Source: Heracleum sosnowskyi (Eukaryota > Streptophyta > Magnoliopsida > Apiales > Apiaceae). From it: 64,000 bases of DNA. Each line of letters opens with the position of its first letter. The stretch's first letter is position 1. The notes under the pieces are model-generated. The model was not told the origin of the DNA and searched no databases. It saw nothing but the letters and a program-made list of their open reading frames with translations. Positions 43,521-55,500 of this stretch are shown here, piece by piece. The DNA lies in assembly GCA_030848705.1 (NCBI GenBank), contig CM061244.1, positions 53,299,190-53,363,189 of the forward strand. The letters are read 5' to 3'. The translations under genes were made by a program, and so were the position numbers.

Positions 43521-45739
43521 ATCTCAATTTACTTCTATAATTTTCTTAAATATTTTGATTAATAAAATTAAATATTAAATAAATTCTCAATTTTTTTTAC
43601 TAACTGCGCGTGATATTTTTGGAAAAAGGAGGATATTTTGTTAGAAAAAATAAAAAATTACGTTTTTTAGCTGGAAAAAGGTAATTGTTTATAGCTAATG
43701 ATTTATTTAATAATTGTTTTTTGTAAATAAGTAATGATAATTAAGTGAAAACACGATGTACCAAAAAACAGGTATCATACCGACCAAATTTTTAATGTTT
43801 CGGTTATTGTAAGATAGTATAGAGTAGAAGATAATACTGACAGAAAATACAAGTTTTTATAAAATAAAATAAAATATAGAAGTCTTATTTTCTTTTCATT
43901 TATTTTCTCGAGTACCTATATTTTAACAATAAAAATTAAAATCTTTAAATTATATTTTAATGATATAATAAAATTGATTAATATATGATGTAATTTATTT
44001 AGTAAATTAATTTGTTATTTGTTTATATTTGGTAACAAAGAGAAAGCGGGTCATCGGGAGAAAAACATGTTTAACGAGAGAGCGGATTCATTTGGAGGGG
44101 CATATTATATGCTAGAATTTTATATTGATGTTATATTATATATTTTAAATTAGAAGTTGGAATATGAACTTTGAGAAAAATAAAAATGATGATAAATATA
44201 CTAATATTTGACATAATATTAAAAAAATGAAAAATATTAAACAATTGTCTTTTTCTATATTTTTTTAAAATTTTGGTAAATGACCAAGACGAAACGGAGA
44301 ATTCAAAAAAAAACTTAATTATATATTAGAAATATTATTTTATCAAAAACATATTTTGTAGAATATGTTTTAAAAAAAAATTAAGAAGATTATTACAAAA
44401 CCGCTGCGAAGCACGGTTTAGTATTGTTACTTCAAATTGATAAAAATAGAATATATTATTTCAATATAGTAACAAATGATGTGAAGTTTCACTACAGATT
44501 CCTAATTCGACAAACATAACTAATATGATGGAGTTGGCTAGCTAATAACACCAATGTCTCATCGGAGATAAAAGTTTTAGGGATTGTTTGGTTCGTGGTA
44601 TTCTGGAATCAGATATGATCAAATCGGTTCAAAAAAAACAATTTTAGAACTCATTACTCAAACCCCCGTGAGTTTTTGATACCCTAGGGAAGGTGGGTAA
44701 GAGGGAGAAGCATGTGGAATCGATAATGTTTCTACTATTTTCTTATCTATTTAAGCAATTAAATGTAAATTTTAATACAAAAATAAAGCAATAACTCAAA
44801 AAATTATTAAAATAAAAATTAAATTAATATTTTAAATTAATTAAAATTAGTCAATTGAAAATATATGTCTTAAATCAAATATATTCATCTCAGCAATCAA
44901 CCAAATACATAATATCAAAATTGAAACCTCAACCCCATACCACCTTAACTTGATTGCTGATTCCAACCCTATACAACTTTATGAACCACTATAATTTTTA
45001 ATTATAGTATATCTCACCCACTTTGTTTAGGATTTACTGTGGTTGCAGATGCTTTAATTAAGTAAAACCTCTATATATAAATTAATAGTTTTGGGCTCGA
45101 AAATATTTAGTATTTTAGCGAGATTATTAGCTTATCAATTAATGAATATTTTATTATTTTATCGATAAATTAATATTTATTAATTTATACAATATTTCAT
45201 ATCAAATAATTTTCTTATGTCGGAGACTCGGAAATTCTCGGTGCTAGAAACTTGCAACGAATATCAAGCAAATATCAGTTCTTAACTTCCATATGATTAT
45301 ACTAGTGGAAAGTATTAGAGCTTAAGCTAGAAAGCATCAAGGATCGAAGCTAATTAAGTAAATATCAGTTCTTAACTTCTATATCATCACAATAGGGGAA
45401 AATTCAAATAATCATGAATTAAATTAGAAAGCCTCTTAGTAATTAGCGGTTACTGAAATCTCTTCCAGACTCTTCAGGAAAGACGTATCTGTTCATATAC
45501 AATCCCATAATTTGTGTTTCCAAAAATGGTAAAAAGAGATATATGAAGCACAAATTACACTTGGAAACAAGTACACACTATTTAGCATTTATACAGATAC
45601 AGGACAAGTGGTTCGAATTATGCCATAATGAGCTACAAGTCCTCCCCATGCAATCATGCCACTATTTATATGGCTACATTATATTGTGTCATAAATCCCT
45701 CAAATCTCATTCATTCTTTACTTTAACACACAGAAGACA
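43521..45739. other. Intergenic DNA upstream of the carboxypeptidase gene
   Basis: AT-rich, with no gene. A degenerate hairpin (AACCGCTGCGAAGCACGGTT, 44399-44418) recalls a Helitron end but lacks a CTRR terminus. A 40-bp phrase AAATATCAGTTCTTAACTTC is tandemly repeated with a 90-bp period at 45270 and 45360. A TATA-like TATTTATATGG sits near 45663, about 75 bp before the start codon. Confidence 0.5.
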
Positions 45740-48435
45740 ATGGTGAAAAACAAGTTATCAATCTTATTACTTCTCTTCTTCTGTCTTTTTCTTTCATCAG
45801 TTCATTGTCGTCCGAGAAACCAAATTGACGCTCTTAATGATTTATTCAAAGCTAAGCTCAAGAACAGAAAATCCTTCACTACATACTCGAACCAATTTGA
45901 GCCAAATTTGCATCTTGAAGATGTAAACATTTTTTCTGATGATGGATCGAAAGAGAAAGATAAGATTGAGAAGTTGCCTGGACAGCCACCAGTTGATTTC
46001 GATCAATATGGTGGCTATATTACTGTAAACCAATCTGCAGGTCGAGCTTTTTTCTATTATTTTGTTGAAGCTCCACAGAATAAGGAGTCCTTGCCTCTTC
46101 TTCTTTGGCTCAATGGAGGTAATGTATAAATTGTTTAGATTATTTTGTTGTTGAAACATGTATTAGTACATTTTAGTTAATACAATTCCAGAGGCTACTA
46201 GAAAAGATCAGCATTTAAATAACAAGTCTGCTCACATATTAATTATAGACATTGATGAACAGATTCATGTGGGCTAGATGGTATAGTGCCTTTCTTTCTG
46301 TGTTGATTGGGACAAGTCTAATTCAATACAAAAATATAATAAATCACAACAAACCAAACATTCTCAGTAAGTGTGGTTTGTGTTAGCCCTCCCAATTTAT
46401 CGGCAAAAACTGTGCTTTATTACTATCTTTGCAGGCCCCGGTTGTTCTTCACTGGGCTATGGAGCAATGGAAGAGCTTGGACCTTTTAGAGTTCTTAGCG
46501 ATGGCAAAACCCTCTACAGGAACCTCTTCGCATGGAATAACGGTATTCATGTAATTCAATATTTTATAAACATACCAAAAAATTAAGATCCTTTTTTTAC
46601 ATATATTGTGGTATGTCAACTTGGCTTTGAGAAATTGTAATTTGTAACTACACAGCTGCAAATGTTCTATTCGTGGAATCACCTGCCCGAGTAGGGTTTT
46701 CATATTCAAATACAACATCAGATAATTTTAAGAGTGGAGACGAGATTACAGCTTCAGATAACTATGCATTTCTGTTGAATTGGCTAGCAAGGTTTCCTGA
46801 GTACAAGGATAGAGATTTTTATATTTCCGGGGAAAGCTATGCAGGAAGATATGTACCACAACTTGCTGCTACTATTTTGTACCACAACAAGAAGGCCAAC
46901 AAAACTCTTATTAATCTCAAAGGCATCATTGTAAGTCTCTCTCTGAAATCAATGTGTCTGTGTGTGTGTGTGTGTCATCCAAATGATGTACTGTTTGCAC
47001 CAGACCTCACGCATTAGTGGGGATGGGGGAAGATCACGATGTACGCAGTCCACTAACCCTTATTCTTCATAAAGATGATGTTTTTACTGATTTCAACCCT
47101 TGACCTAACGGATAGAAAGTTGACACTTACAATCATGTCAAGCACGACCTTCATGTGCTTACAAGAATACAAGCTAGAGTTACATTGAAAGTATATTTTA
47201 GGTGTAATTATCTAACAAGTTAACTAATTAGTGACGCTAAACTAAGTTGAAATTTGCAGATTGGGAATGCAGTGATTAACGATGATACAGATACTTTGGG
47301 GATGTATGACTATTTTGCAAGTCATGCTCTCATTTCTGATCAAAGTTTGAACGAAATTCACGAATATTGCTTCTCTCCAAATGCTACAGATATCAAGTGT
47401 GACATCGCAACTTCTAAAGCTACATCAACCTTGTATCAGAATATTGATATCTACAATATCTATTCTCCGGTTTGCACCAATGGCAATCTTACTTCAAGAC
47501 CGAAGAAAGTTTCGGTAACATAATTAATCTCCCACTTCCTTTCAAGTCTGTCTTTAGAACTCATTACAATGAATTCGGTTCGTGTGCTTAAAGAAATAAA
47601 GACTTAGATTCTGTAATAAAGACTAACAATAATCTATTCTGCCGCAGTATGAGGTTGACCCATGCATCGATTTTTATACAGATGCTTATTTAAATCGGCC
47701 TGATGTTCAGAAGGCTCTGCATGCTAATGTCACAAAACTTGATTATCGGTGGGAATCATGCAGGTATATATATAAATTCTGCACCAATCTTTCTCCTCTA
47801 CAGACTAGCGCACGCGGTACATACAGACACACACGTACTTCTCTTCTTAATTATTCATGTATACGCATATAGTTTCAGTACTTTACTAACTTAAGACTGC
47901 TTATCACACGAGCAGCGATTCACTGGATTGGTTGTACAGCTCATCGACTAGTATTCCCCTCCTACAAGAATTCATGGTCAGTGGACTTCGAGTATGGATT
48001 TTCAGGTAACTAAAAAAATGTCATTAGAAATTAATCCCAAACTTGAGAAATGATCGAATATGGAGTTATATATAATTCTGGGTGTCTACTATATAAATAC
48101 AGCGGGGACATTGATGGAAGAGTGCCAGTTACTTCAACTTTGTACTCCCTTAATACAATGAATCTGAAAGTAAAAACTCCTTGGCATCCTTGGCTAATCA
48201 ATCAGCAGGTAACCATAATACATTCCATCTTCCCAGAAAATTAGTCGAATTTACTTATGATTGGCTTGGAATTGTGTAGGTTGGAGGATACACAGAAGTT
48301 TACCAAGGGAATTTGACATTTGCAACAGTGAGAGGTGCAGGGCATCAAGTACCAAGCTATGAGCCAAGAAGAGCTCTTGCACTTATCAGTCATTTCCTCA
48401 ATGGAACCCCTCTTCCCTTTTCCTCAAAAGACTAG
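45740..48435 (+). CDS. Serine carboxypeptidase-like protein, eight exons
   Basis: Exons 45740-46118, 46435-46542, 46656-46930, 47260-47514, 47648-47763, 47916-48005, 48103-48208 and 48280-48435 join in frame (1,485 bp, 494 residues). All introns are GT-AG. The N-terminus MVKNKLSILLLLFFCLFLSS is a signal peptide, so the product enters the secretory pathway or vacuole. Family S10 marks: LNGGPGCSSLGYGAMEE (oxyanion region), the catalytic Ser in GESYAGRYVPQ (exon 3), Asp in SGDIDGRVPVTS (exon 7) and His in GAGHQVPSYEP (exon 8). Cys residues and N-glycosylation sites (NTT, NKT, NAT, NLT) are typical of class II plant carboxypeptidases. It may act as a peptidase or as an acyltransferase of the SCPL type. 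One oddity: VESPARVGFSY has Arg where the family has Gly. Confidence 0.93.
46990..47130 (-). repeat. SINE-like remnant in intron 3 of the carboxypeptidase gene
   Basis: Phrases such as GATGTACGCAGTCCACTAAC and TTTCAACCCTTGACCTAACG resemble the tRNA-derived SINE (Au-type) ends common in plant introns. The orientation and limits are uncertain, and no poly-T or A tail is clear. Confidence 0.35.
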
Positions 48436-49242
48436 GCCACTTGTTTAATTCATCTCCATTTGCATTCTTTTCGAATAAATTTTTCGGTCAGTGCATGTCA
48501 ATGTATACAAAAATAGACACGCATTGTCTTGCTTATATACTGTTCAGACCAAACTAATTTATTTTCCGACGTTACTGCTGTGTTCAACATATAATGAAAT
48601 GTAAGGTTTCGTCTTTTTAATTCTTATATATGTGATTCTATATTTTTCTTTTATTGGCTTCAGTTATTGCGATGTTCTTTGACAGCAGGATGGATGAGGA
48701 GTGTAGTTTGGAGGGACGGTGGTCAAGAGCCTATGTCTAAGAGGGGTCTCATTTTTTTAGATTCTTGATTAGAAAATAAAACTAAGATAAAGAGTATAAA
48801 AAAAAAAAAAAAATCTTTCACTCTCAATGATGCATTTTAGCACTCTTTGTCTTATCAAATTTAAATCTTTAAACTTCTCCCATTTCTATAATAAATCCAA
48901 ACTCTTTTTATTTTCAAAAGACTAATTTACACTTTGCATTTCTCGGATTTTGACTTTTTGCACTTAAAGTTCAACAGTTTTTTTACATTCGACATTCCTC
49001 ATCCCTTAACTTCTGGCCCTGCAAATTTTACAACCCTTGCTCCACTTTCCGTCAGAGTTGACGTCTAACGTCATTTTCTTGAGGGGTAATGTGGGCATTA
49101 CATATTTGAACGGTCATTTAATGTGTATATATTACATTGTTGGCTCAAAAATGAATATCTATGAGGTTTGCAAGGTTGTATGTTTAATTCATTCCTAAAA
49201 TTCATTCTTCACATGGTTGAGTTATGTTTTTGCTGAAAATAG
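48436..49242. other. Downstream flank of the carboxypeptidase gene
   Basis: No coding frame. The 3' untranslated region is followed by a poly-A run near 48801-48814 and pyrimidine-rich DNA. I see nothing else. Confidence 0.5.
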
Positions 49243-49449
49243 GTTGTCCAACAAACGGCTTGGACATCAGCAAATGTTGATCGCCGTTTCATGGCTTATG
49301 TTAATCGCAGTTGCCAATATTTTCGGTGGATTGACGTTCCTCTATGTGCTCGAGGTCAAGCTGTAATCCCAGGTTTGATTAGAAGGATTAACCGACTAGA
49401 AGCTGATAATCGTAGATTGGAAAATATGAATCCGGAGTTTAGGTCATAA
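49243..49449 (+). pseudogene. GRF-type zinc-finger fragment
   Basis: After a splice-acceptor-like GAAAATAG the frame is open for 68 codons to TAA 49447-49449. It contains TSANVDRRFMAYVN, CQYFRWIDVPLCARG and VIPGLIRRINRLE, the C-terminal half of a plant GRF zinc finger (usually GRRF..C...C.YF.WVD). The first Cys pair, normally encoded upstream, is absent. The Cys expected after RRFMA is Tyr, so at least one zinc ligand is lost. It may be a gene fragment carried by a transposon or the last exon of a decayed gene. Confidence 0.55.
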
Positions 49450-50566
49450 TTTGCTTACTCTTAACATTGAGTATCTCCCCATTCTTGGTGGTGGTTCTTA
49501 AGTAGTGTTAAGATTTGAGGGTTAAATGATAGTTTTATCATTCAACTGACGTCCATTTCAAGAAAAATCTATTATCTATTTAATAGCACAAGGGATTCAT
49601 GAGGCAATTTAATCATTATAAAATTATTAAATTACCCCTCCTATATTAGGATGACAAAAAATTATTTTTGATAGAAATTAAACCATTGACCTCTAAATTA
49701 GAAGTAACATTCCATACCACTATCCTATACATCTATTTTGATTCTATTATAAAACTCTTTATTAGTATGCGCAAATACTCAATATGTTATACTATATTTT
49801 AGTCTCTTCTTCTGATCTACTTGGTAAGGTAGATAATTTATTTTCACAAGTGCCTTAAAATCATATTTCTGACCATATTTAAAGAAAAACTCCCGCAAAA
49901 TATTATAAAATTGTATTTAAAAAAAAGGTTATAAAATTGGAATTGATCCATAAAAAAGGATTATATTAATATTTTTATATTGTAAATCATGTTTATTTGT
50001 ATTAAGTACATAATGGTTCATATTATATATATTATTAGATTACAAATTCTATATACTATCAGATTATATATATTAGATTACTAAATTACCATTTCAATAT
50101 TATATTGATGATATTAGGTTACTAAATTATCCCTTCAATTGTATATTGATGATAAAAAAATTTGTTTTTAATGGGAATTGAATCATAACCTAGGTGATGA
50201 TAGTGTGACAAATATTGATATCTATAACAGTATCACTTATTATATATATTTTTTAATATTTATTTTAAAATTTAAAACTATCAACATATTTAGTCATTTT
50301 CAATTATATTCTTATATATAATAAGCATAAAACAGATTTTATCATTATTTAACATTTATTACTGCTTCATTATAAGATATTAACAACTTATAATTATATA
50401 CGTATTTTTAAAATTTTAGTTACTAATAAGATTAAAATTGTAGTTTTATTATGATCCAATATATTATAAATCTTATCTTCAATAGATAAATTTTATACGT
50501 TGATCATTTTCGAAAAATACACTATTAGTATATAAAGTATTAAACCCGAAAAATGCAAAAGAGTTT
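49450..50566. other. Intergenic DNA without recognised features
   Basis: Very AT-rich, with a diverged repeat of ATATTAGATTACTAAATTA phrases around 50030-50130. No gene or element ends were identified. Confidence 0.5.
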
Positions 50567-51440
50567 TCTCTTTATATACTAATAAAAAAGTTTGTGTTGG
50601 AGATTTTTACAAGAAAGTTGAAGTTGTTATCGTACGACTAAATCAAATATAAACTAATATCGATTTAAAATTTTTAAATATCTATGATAAAATATTAAAA
50701 GTATTAAATGTTAAATTATTTGTGCCAAATGACAATTGTAAGATGAAACGAGTAACTTATCACGAATCAGTTTAGCGGTTTCTTGAAAGGTATAAGTAAT
50801 AGTTTTCTAAAAATAAAGTATATCCACAACTGTACAATTATTGCATTCACCGTGTCTGACCCTTCTTAAAACGGACAAAGTGATATGCATTTGTTTAAAT
50901 AGTGTATCTACACATACTAATACAACTTATACTTCTACATTTTTACTCTATTATGCACACCGATCAAATATTACAAGACCCACTTAACGACTATCCCATG
51001 AACTACAAACAGGTAAATGGAGTGCCAACGTTTCCCCCCAAACAGGTAAATGGAGTGTCGGCGTTTCCCCCGGAAATGAAAATGGTAAAAGGCACTCGAT
51101 GCTCTTTCAAAGTGACACTAAAACCATCTTCTCATTCATTCTAATACGATTGACAAAATTGACAAAACTATAACCGACGAAATCTTGTTGTACACAAGGG
51201 TCATGCATGCCAACACAACAAGCTAATTAGTCAAAATATTTGCGCCTACTCAAGTTGTAATAATAACCTTAAAGACTGAAATTTTATAGAACATGTATCA
51301 TCAAAACTTCGATCTATTTCCTACTGATATACTGTTACATGCTTATATCATTTCTTCTACATGATTTCTCCAAACGATGAGATCAATATAACCGAAAATA
51401 ATTAGAGCACGCCCGTGTCTCACACGGTCTACAAAGCTAG
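50567..51440 (+). mobile_element. Probable non-autonomous Helitron
   Basis: It begins TCTCTTTATATACTAATAAA and ends with the hairpin CCGTGTCTCACACGG (51413-51427), nine bases, then CTAG (51437-51440) before T. The 5' flanking base is T rather than A. Inside, a 32-bp unit (AACAGGTAAATGGAGTG...CGTTTCCCCC) occurs twice in tandem near 51007-51070. No helicase is encoded. Confidence 0.7.
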
Positions 51441-52543
51441 TTTATTTCAAATACTAAACCAATTTCTTAAGGTATGTTAACTGTTATATTCAATAAGACC
51501 TTTAGCCGGATATCTGAAACCGAACGTTCATATACCGGATGAAATGAAAGAACATGTTACTAAAAAGTGTAAACAAAAAGAAAATATGTAATTATAGAAA
51601 AAATTTGGTACATTAAAAAGTTGCAATTGCAGCAAAAACCTCCTACCCCTCAGTTATCACCTTAACTTAATGCTCATCTTCATCTTTCCTGAACTTGTTC
51701 ATATTCATTTTCCCACAGAAAATAGCCAAATATTTACACTTCATCTATAAAGTATTGCATTCTAGAGCAGGTGAGCAAATTAAAATTTGCACTTCCACAC
51801 AGCATCATCTTATAGCGGTTTAAATCCTTACAAGAGGCTGCAGTAGAACATCATCTTTTTACAGGTGATTGGCTTGCGGTACCAATTTTTCCTGCAAAAG
51901 AAAAAAAACACAAATCATGTCGGCAAAACACACACTAGTACTTGGAACATATTTATGTCATGTCATAAGGATTAATACCTTGTTTCAAGAAAAATGCTTG
52001 CAACAAATTAATAAATAGAGAGCTCAAACATCTAAAAAGATAAAGATTTTATTTGCTCCGCCCATATGTCTGCAAAAACTGCAAAGCCAGACATCTGCAA
52101 ATTGAACCACTAAGTGCAATTATGCAACAATTGATCCACATGCTTTTGTAAAGCTTGAGGCGTCAATTCATTTTCTGCTCTTATTGATGAAAGTGGGTTG
52201 TTTTTATGTAACAATTTATATTCTTTTTTAATAATTACAGAAAACTCTTGTGGAACAGGATATATCCTAAACCCTCATATTTGGTTTTTGCATTTTATAT
52301 TTCTAAAGTTGCTATATTCAATTAGACAGAATGGTCGACTTTCTTAATTAGCATAAATAAACTTTAAAGGTTCAGTTTGGAAGCAAATAACATACCATAA
52401 AGTGTAGACGGCAATTTTGCAGTTCATAGAGACTTTTATTTTCTGCTAAACTTTAACGTATTCATTTATATACAAATTAGGTTTATTAAAGTATACCATA
52501 ACACAGTACCTTGTCTCTTCAAAATATGGAACAGTTATACTGA
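51441..52543 (-). other. 3' flank of NRPC2
   Basis: The NRPC2 stop codon is at 52544. The 3' untranslated region must begin at 52543 and continue leftward. The polyadenylation site cannot be fixed by eye, and no other gene was seen. Confidence 0.5.
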
Positions 52544-55500
52544 TCAAGCCTCTGTCAACTGTAAGCGAGGAACAATATTCATAGATTGTAGTTCCTGGTA
52601 GGATAAAACAAAGAGTAACTATTCAGAATTTATAACCAATATGATACATTTAACAGATCAAAACGGACAAAAAACTAGGCATATCTTTTGAATGTGTGGC
52701 TACAAGTTTAAATTTCTGACTTCCGCTATCTATGCAAATTTGTTCAAAAATATACAGTTAATACTTACATTTCAACAGTTATAATTACAAATAAGATACT
52801 TGAATTTTAACAGCTAAGAGCAACCCATATGCAGAAAGAAAGAACATTTTAATTGGTAAGCTTTAGCAAAGGCTTAGAAAAAAAAACTTCATAACGTCAA
52901 ACAGAACCGAACCATGGAGTCCAACATTCAACAACACAAATTTAGAATCATTCTCTGTGAGCTGAAACAATAGATCCTGGCCCACAGCATGTGGACTAGG
53001 ATGTAAACTATGTTTTCTGTAAGACGGGTTATTGAGTAAAAAAGTGAACTCCCAAATATTATAGAATACTCAATTCAGTTGTCATCTTTGACTTTTATGT
53101 TGGTCATTCTACCACGTGCCCAACCCAAGCCTCGCGGATAGTCTGTGAATGGTCCCGGTGTACTTAGCATTACAATTTATTAATTAATACTGAAGGTGAG
53201 TGGGCGAACAGATAAAACTGGTTGAAAATGAAAATCTTGCAACTATGTTTCAAGTCATTTGAGATACCCAAACACAAGATTTTTAAAAATATAATATGAG
53301 ATGATGGGCATCAACAATATTATAATTGAAATACCGCACTAACCTGGAATAAAAGCTTGCATGCATACGGAAGTTTTAAAGTGGAAATTTTTTCCCCATC
53401 CTTGCATGTAGAGCAAATTGCTGCTTTGAGCTTAGAGTTGTAATATCCTAGCAAACCACACTTTCTGCAAACCTGAGGTATATATGATTGTTAAATCTCT
53501 AACAATCAAGCTTCATTGCAGGCATGGGCATGTAAGTACTTCATGTCAGCAATTGACCATTACCAAAACAAACATGGGTATTAAAACGGGAGAAAATAAG
53601 CAACTGCAAGCACGAGTAGCCCTTGGATTTACAAATCAGTCGGTTTAAAAACAAATTCTTGTGTATTTTACCCAATTCACATTTCAGTTCTTTTAATGAG
53701 AATTGTTTTACATGAATTACTTTTTTATTGTTTTAAAGAATATTTAATATATTAAAGATGTTTAACTTTATTTTGAACTAATATACATAAAGGGAAAAAC
53801 AAAAAATATTGTTTTACCCATATTTTAATCAATGTAAAATATTAGTTTCTATCTACTAAAAAAATCAGATTAAGATTCAATAATTATTCAATTTCGGGGG
53901 GGATTAGTGCATCATATTTCAAGACCAAAAACATAAGAGATTAGTAACAACTATGCCCAGATACCAGAGTACCTTTAATTTTATTTACTTCATAAAGTTT
54001 TATATTATTTACAACACATAAGTGTAGTTAAAATCTTAGAGCCTAATCGCCTCATGTGCAGAAGTGCTCATTAATTGTGAGACTGGATCCGAGAACTATA
54101 CTGTGCGTTTGTGAGAGAGATCTTGAGAACAATGCACATCATTAATTGAAAATATGTATTCACAATTTTAATACACTTGATCGGAAACAATAAGTAACTA
54201 CATATGTTCACCTCGCGTAGTAGGTTTCTGCTAACTACAGATGTGATATAACTTGTGTTCCCCTATCTACTGACGCCACTAGGCATAACATGATTTATGA
54301 TGTTATGGTATATACCACAAATTCTACAATGCAACATACCTGAACCTCAAAAGGATCACTGGATATCATCAAGCGCTCATAAATCAACATACTAGCACCG
54401 TATGCAATCAAACAATCACGTTCCATTTCTCCCACACGCAGTCCTGCAATACCTCAAAAAATCAGTCCGTAATAAGTCATTATAGTTATCAAGGTTATAA
54501 TTAAAGTACAGACCTCCATTTCGGCTTCTCCCTTCAGTTGGCTGCCGAGTCATCATGACCTTTGGCCCGCTACCTCGAGCATGCATTTTATCTAGGACCT
54601 GAAATATGCCAGTACATATAAGTTATGCCGATATCAAAGGTGGGCAGTTTTCATCAGATAATTAAAACCTAAAGAAATATATAAACAATACCGGATACTT
54701 TCATGGGTAGTGAAGTGGATTAATGTGGTTTTCACGGTTATTCTTCGAGAAATTAACTTCCTTGGTCAAATGCTAATACAGTTGTTTCATTCTTTAATCT
54801 CATCACATTACACATACAACTCCCACTTAGTCATGGGAGGCTTGATACATCTAATGCTCAAACCACCTAAAGTGCCACAACTTTAACAACAAACATATGG
54901 GAAACTAATGTGAAAGAAAAACCTGATGCCATATATAGCACTGCTGTTTCAAAAATGTAAACAGTCCTTACTAGTACAAATTATAAGAGGAAATATAATG
55001 CTTAGATTGCTCTGGGACAATCATTTGACATGTAAATATCATTCTTCTATATTTTGAAAGTTGGAAGAGCCAAGGTATAATTAAATTCTCATTAGAAGGA
55101 GACAACACCCCCTCTCCCAAAATCTATAGGTTGATTTTCTGCATTTTTGTCAAGGTACTATGAATTATTTTACCATTTCATATTTTCTGAAAAATATTGA
55201 AAAATAATTAGCAACTATTTTTTATTTAGAAAAGAAAAAGAAAAAGTAATGATGCATTAATAAAAAATAATTACAGACAAGAGAGAACAACAATTAACAT
55301 ATTAAGCCCCATAAAACCTAGGTTCCCAATTAATGATACAGATACTATGTTTTAAATTAACTCACAAGTTACAAATGTTTTCTCATCATTGAAAATGTAG
55401 AAAATTCTATTTTTGGAGAATCCACTTTCTTCATCAACAATTTTGTATGCTTTGAACTTACGTTTTGAATAATAAATGTAAGATGATTACTTATTTTACT

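Noticed and set aside
44396..44420. Hairpin AACCGCTGCGAAGCACGGTT as another Helitron 3' end
   Set aside because: No CTRR terminus at the right distance and no matching 5' TC end upstream that I could find.
51850..51900. A further 3' coding exon of NRPC2 after an acceptor-like TTTTGCAG
   Set aside because: The conserved C-terminus ELQSMNIVPRLQLTEA followed by TGA already ends the protein at 52544.
53095..53165. A tRNA-like or SINE sequence in the NRPC2 intron (CCACGTGCCCAACCCAAGCC)
   Set aside because: No cloverleaf or A and B boxes could be assembled.
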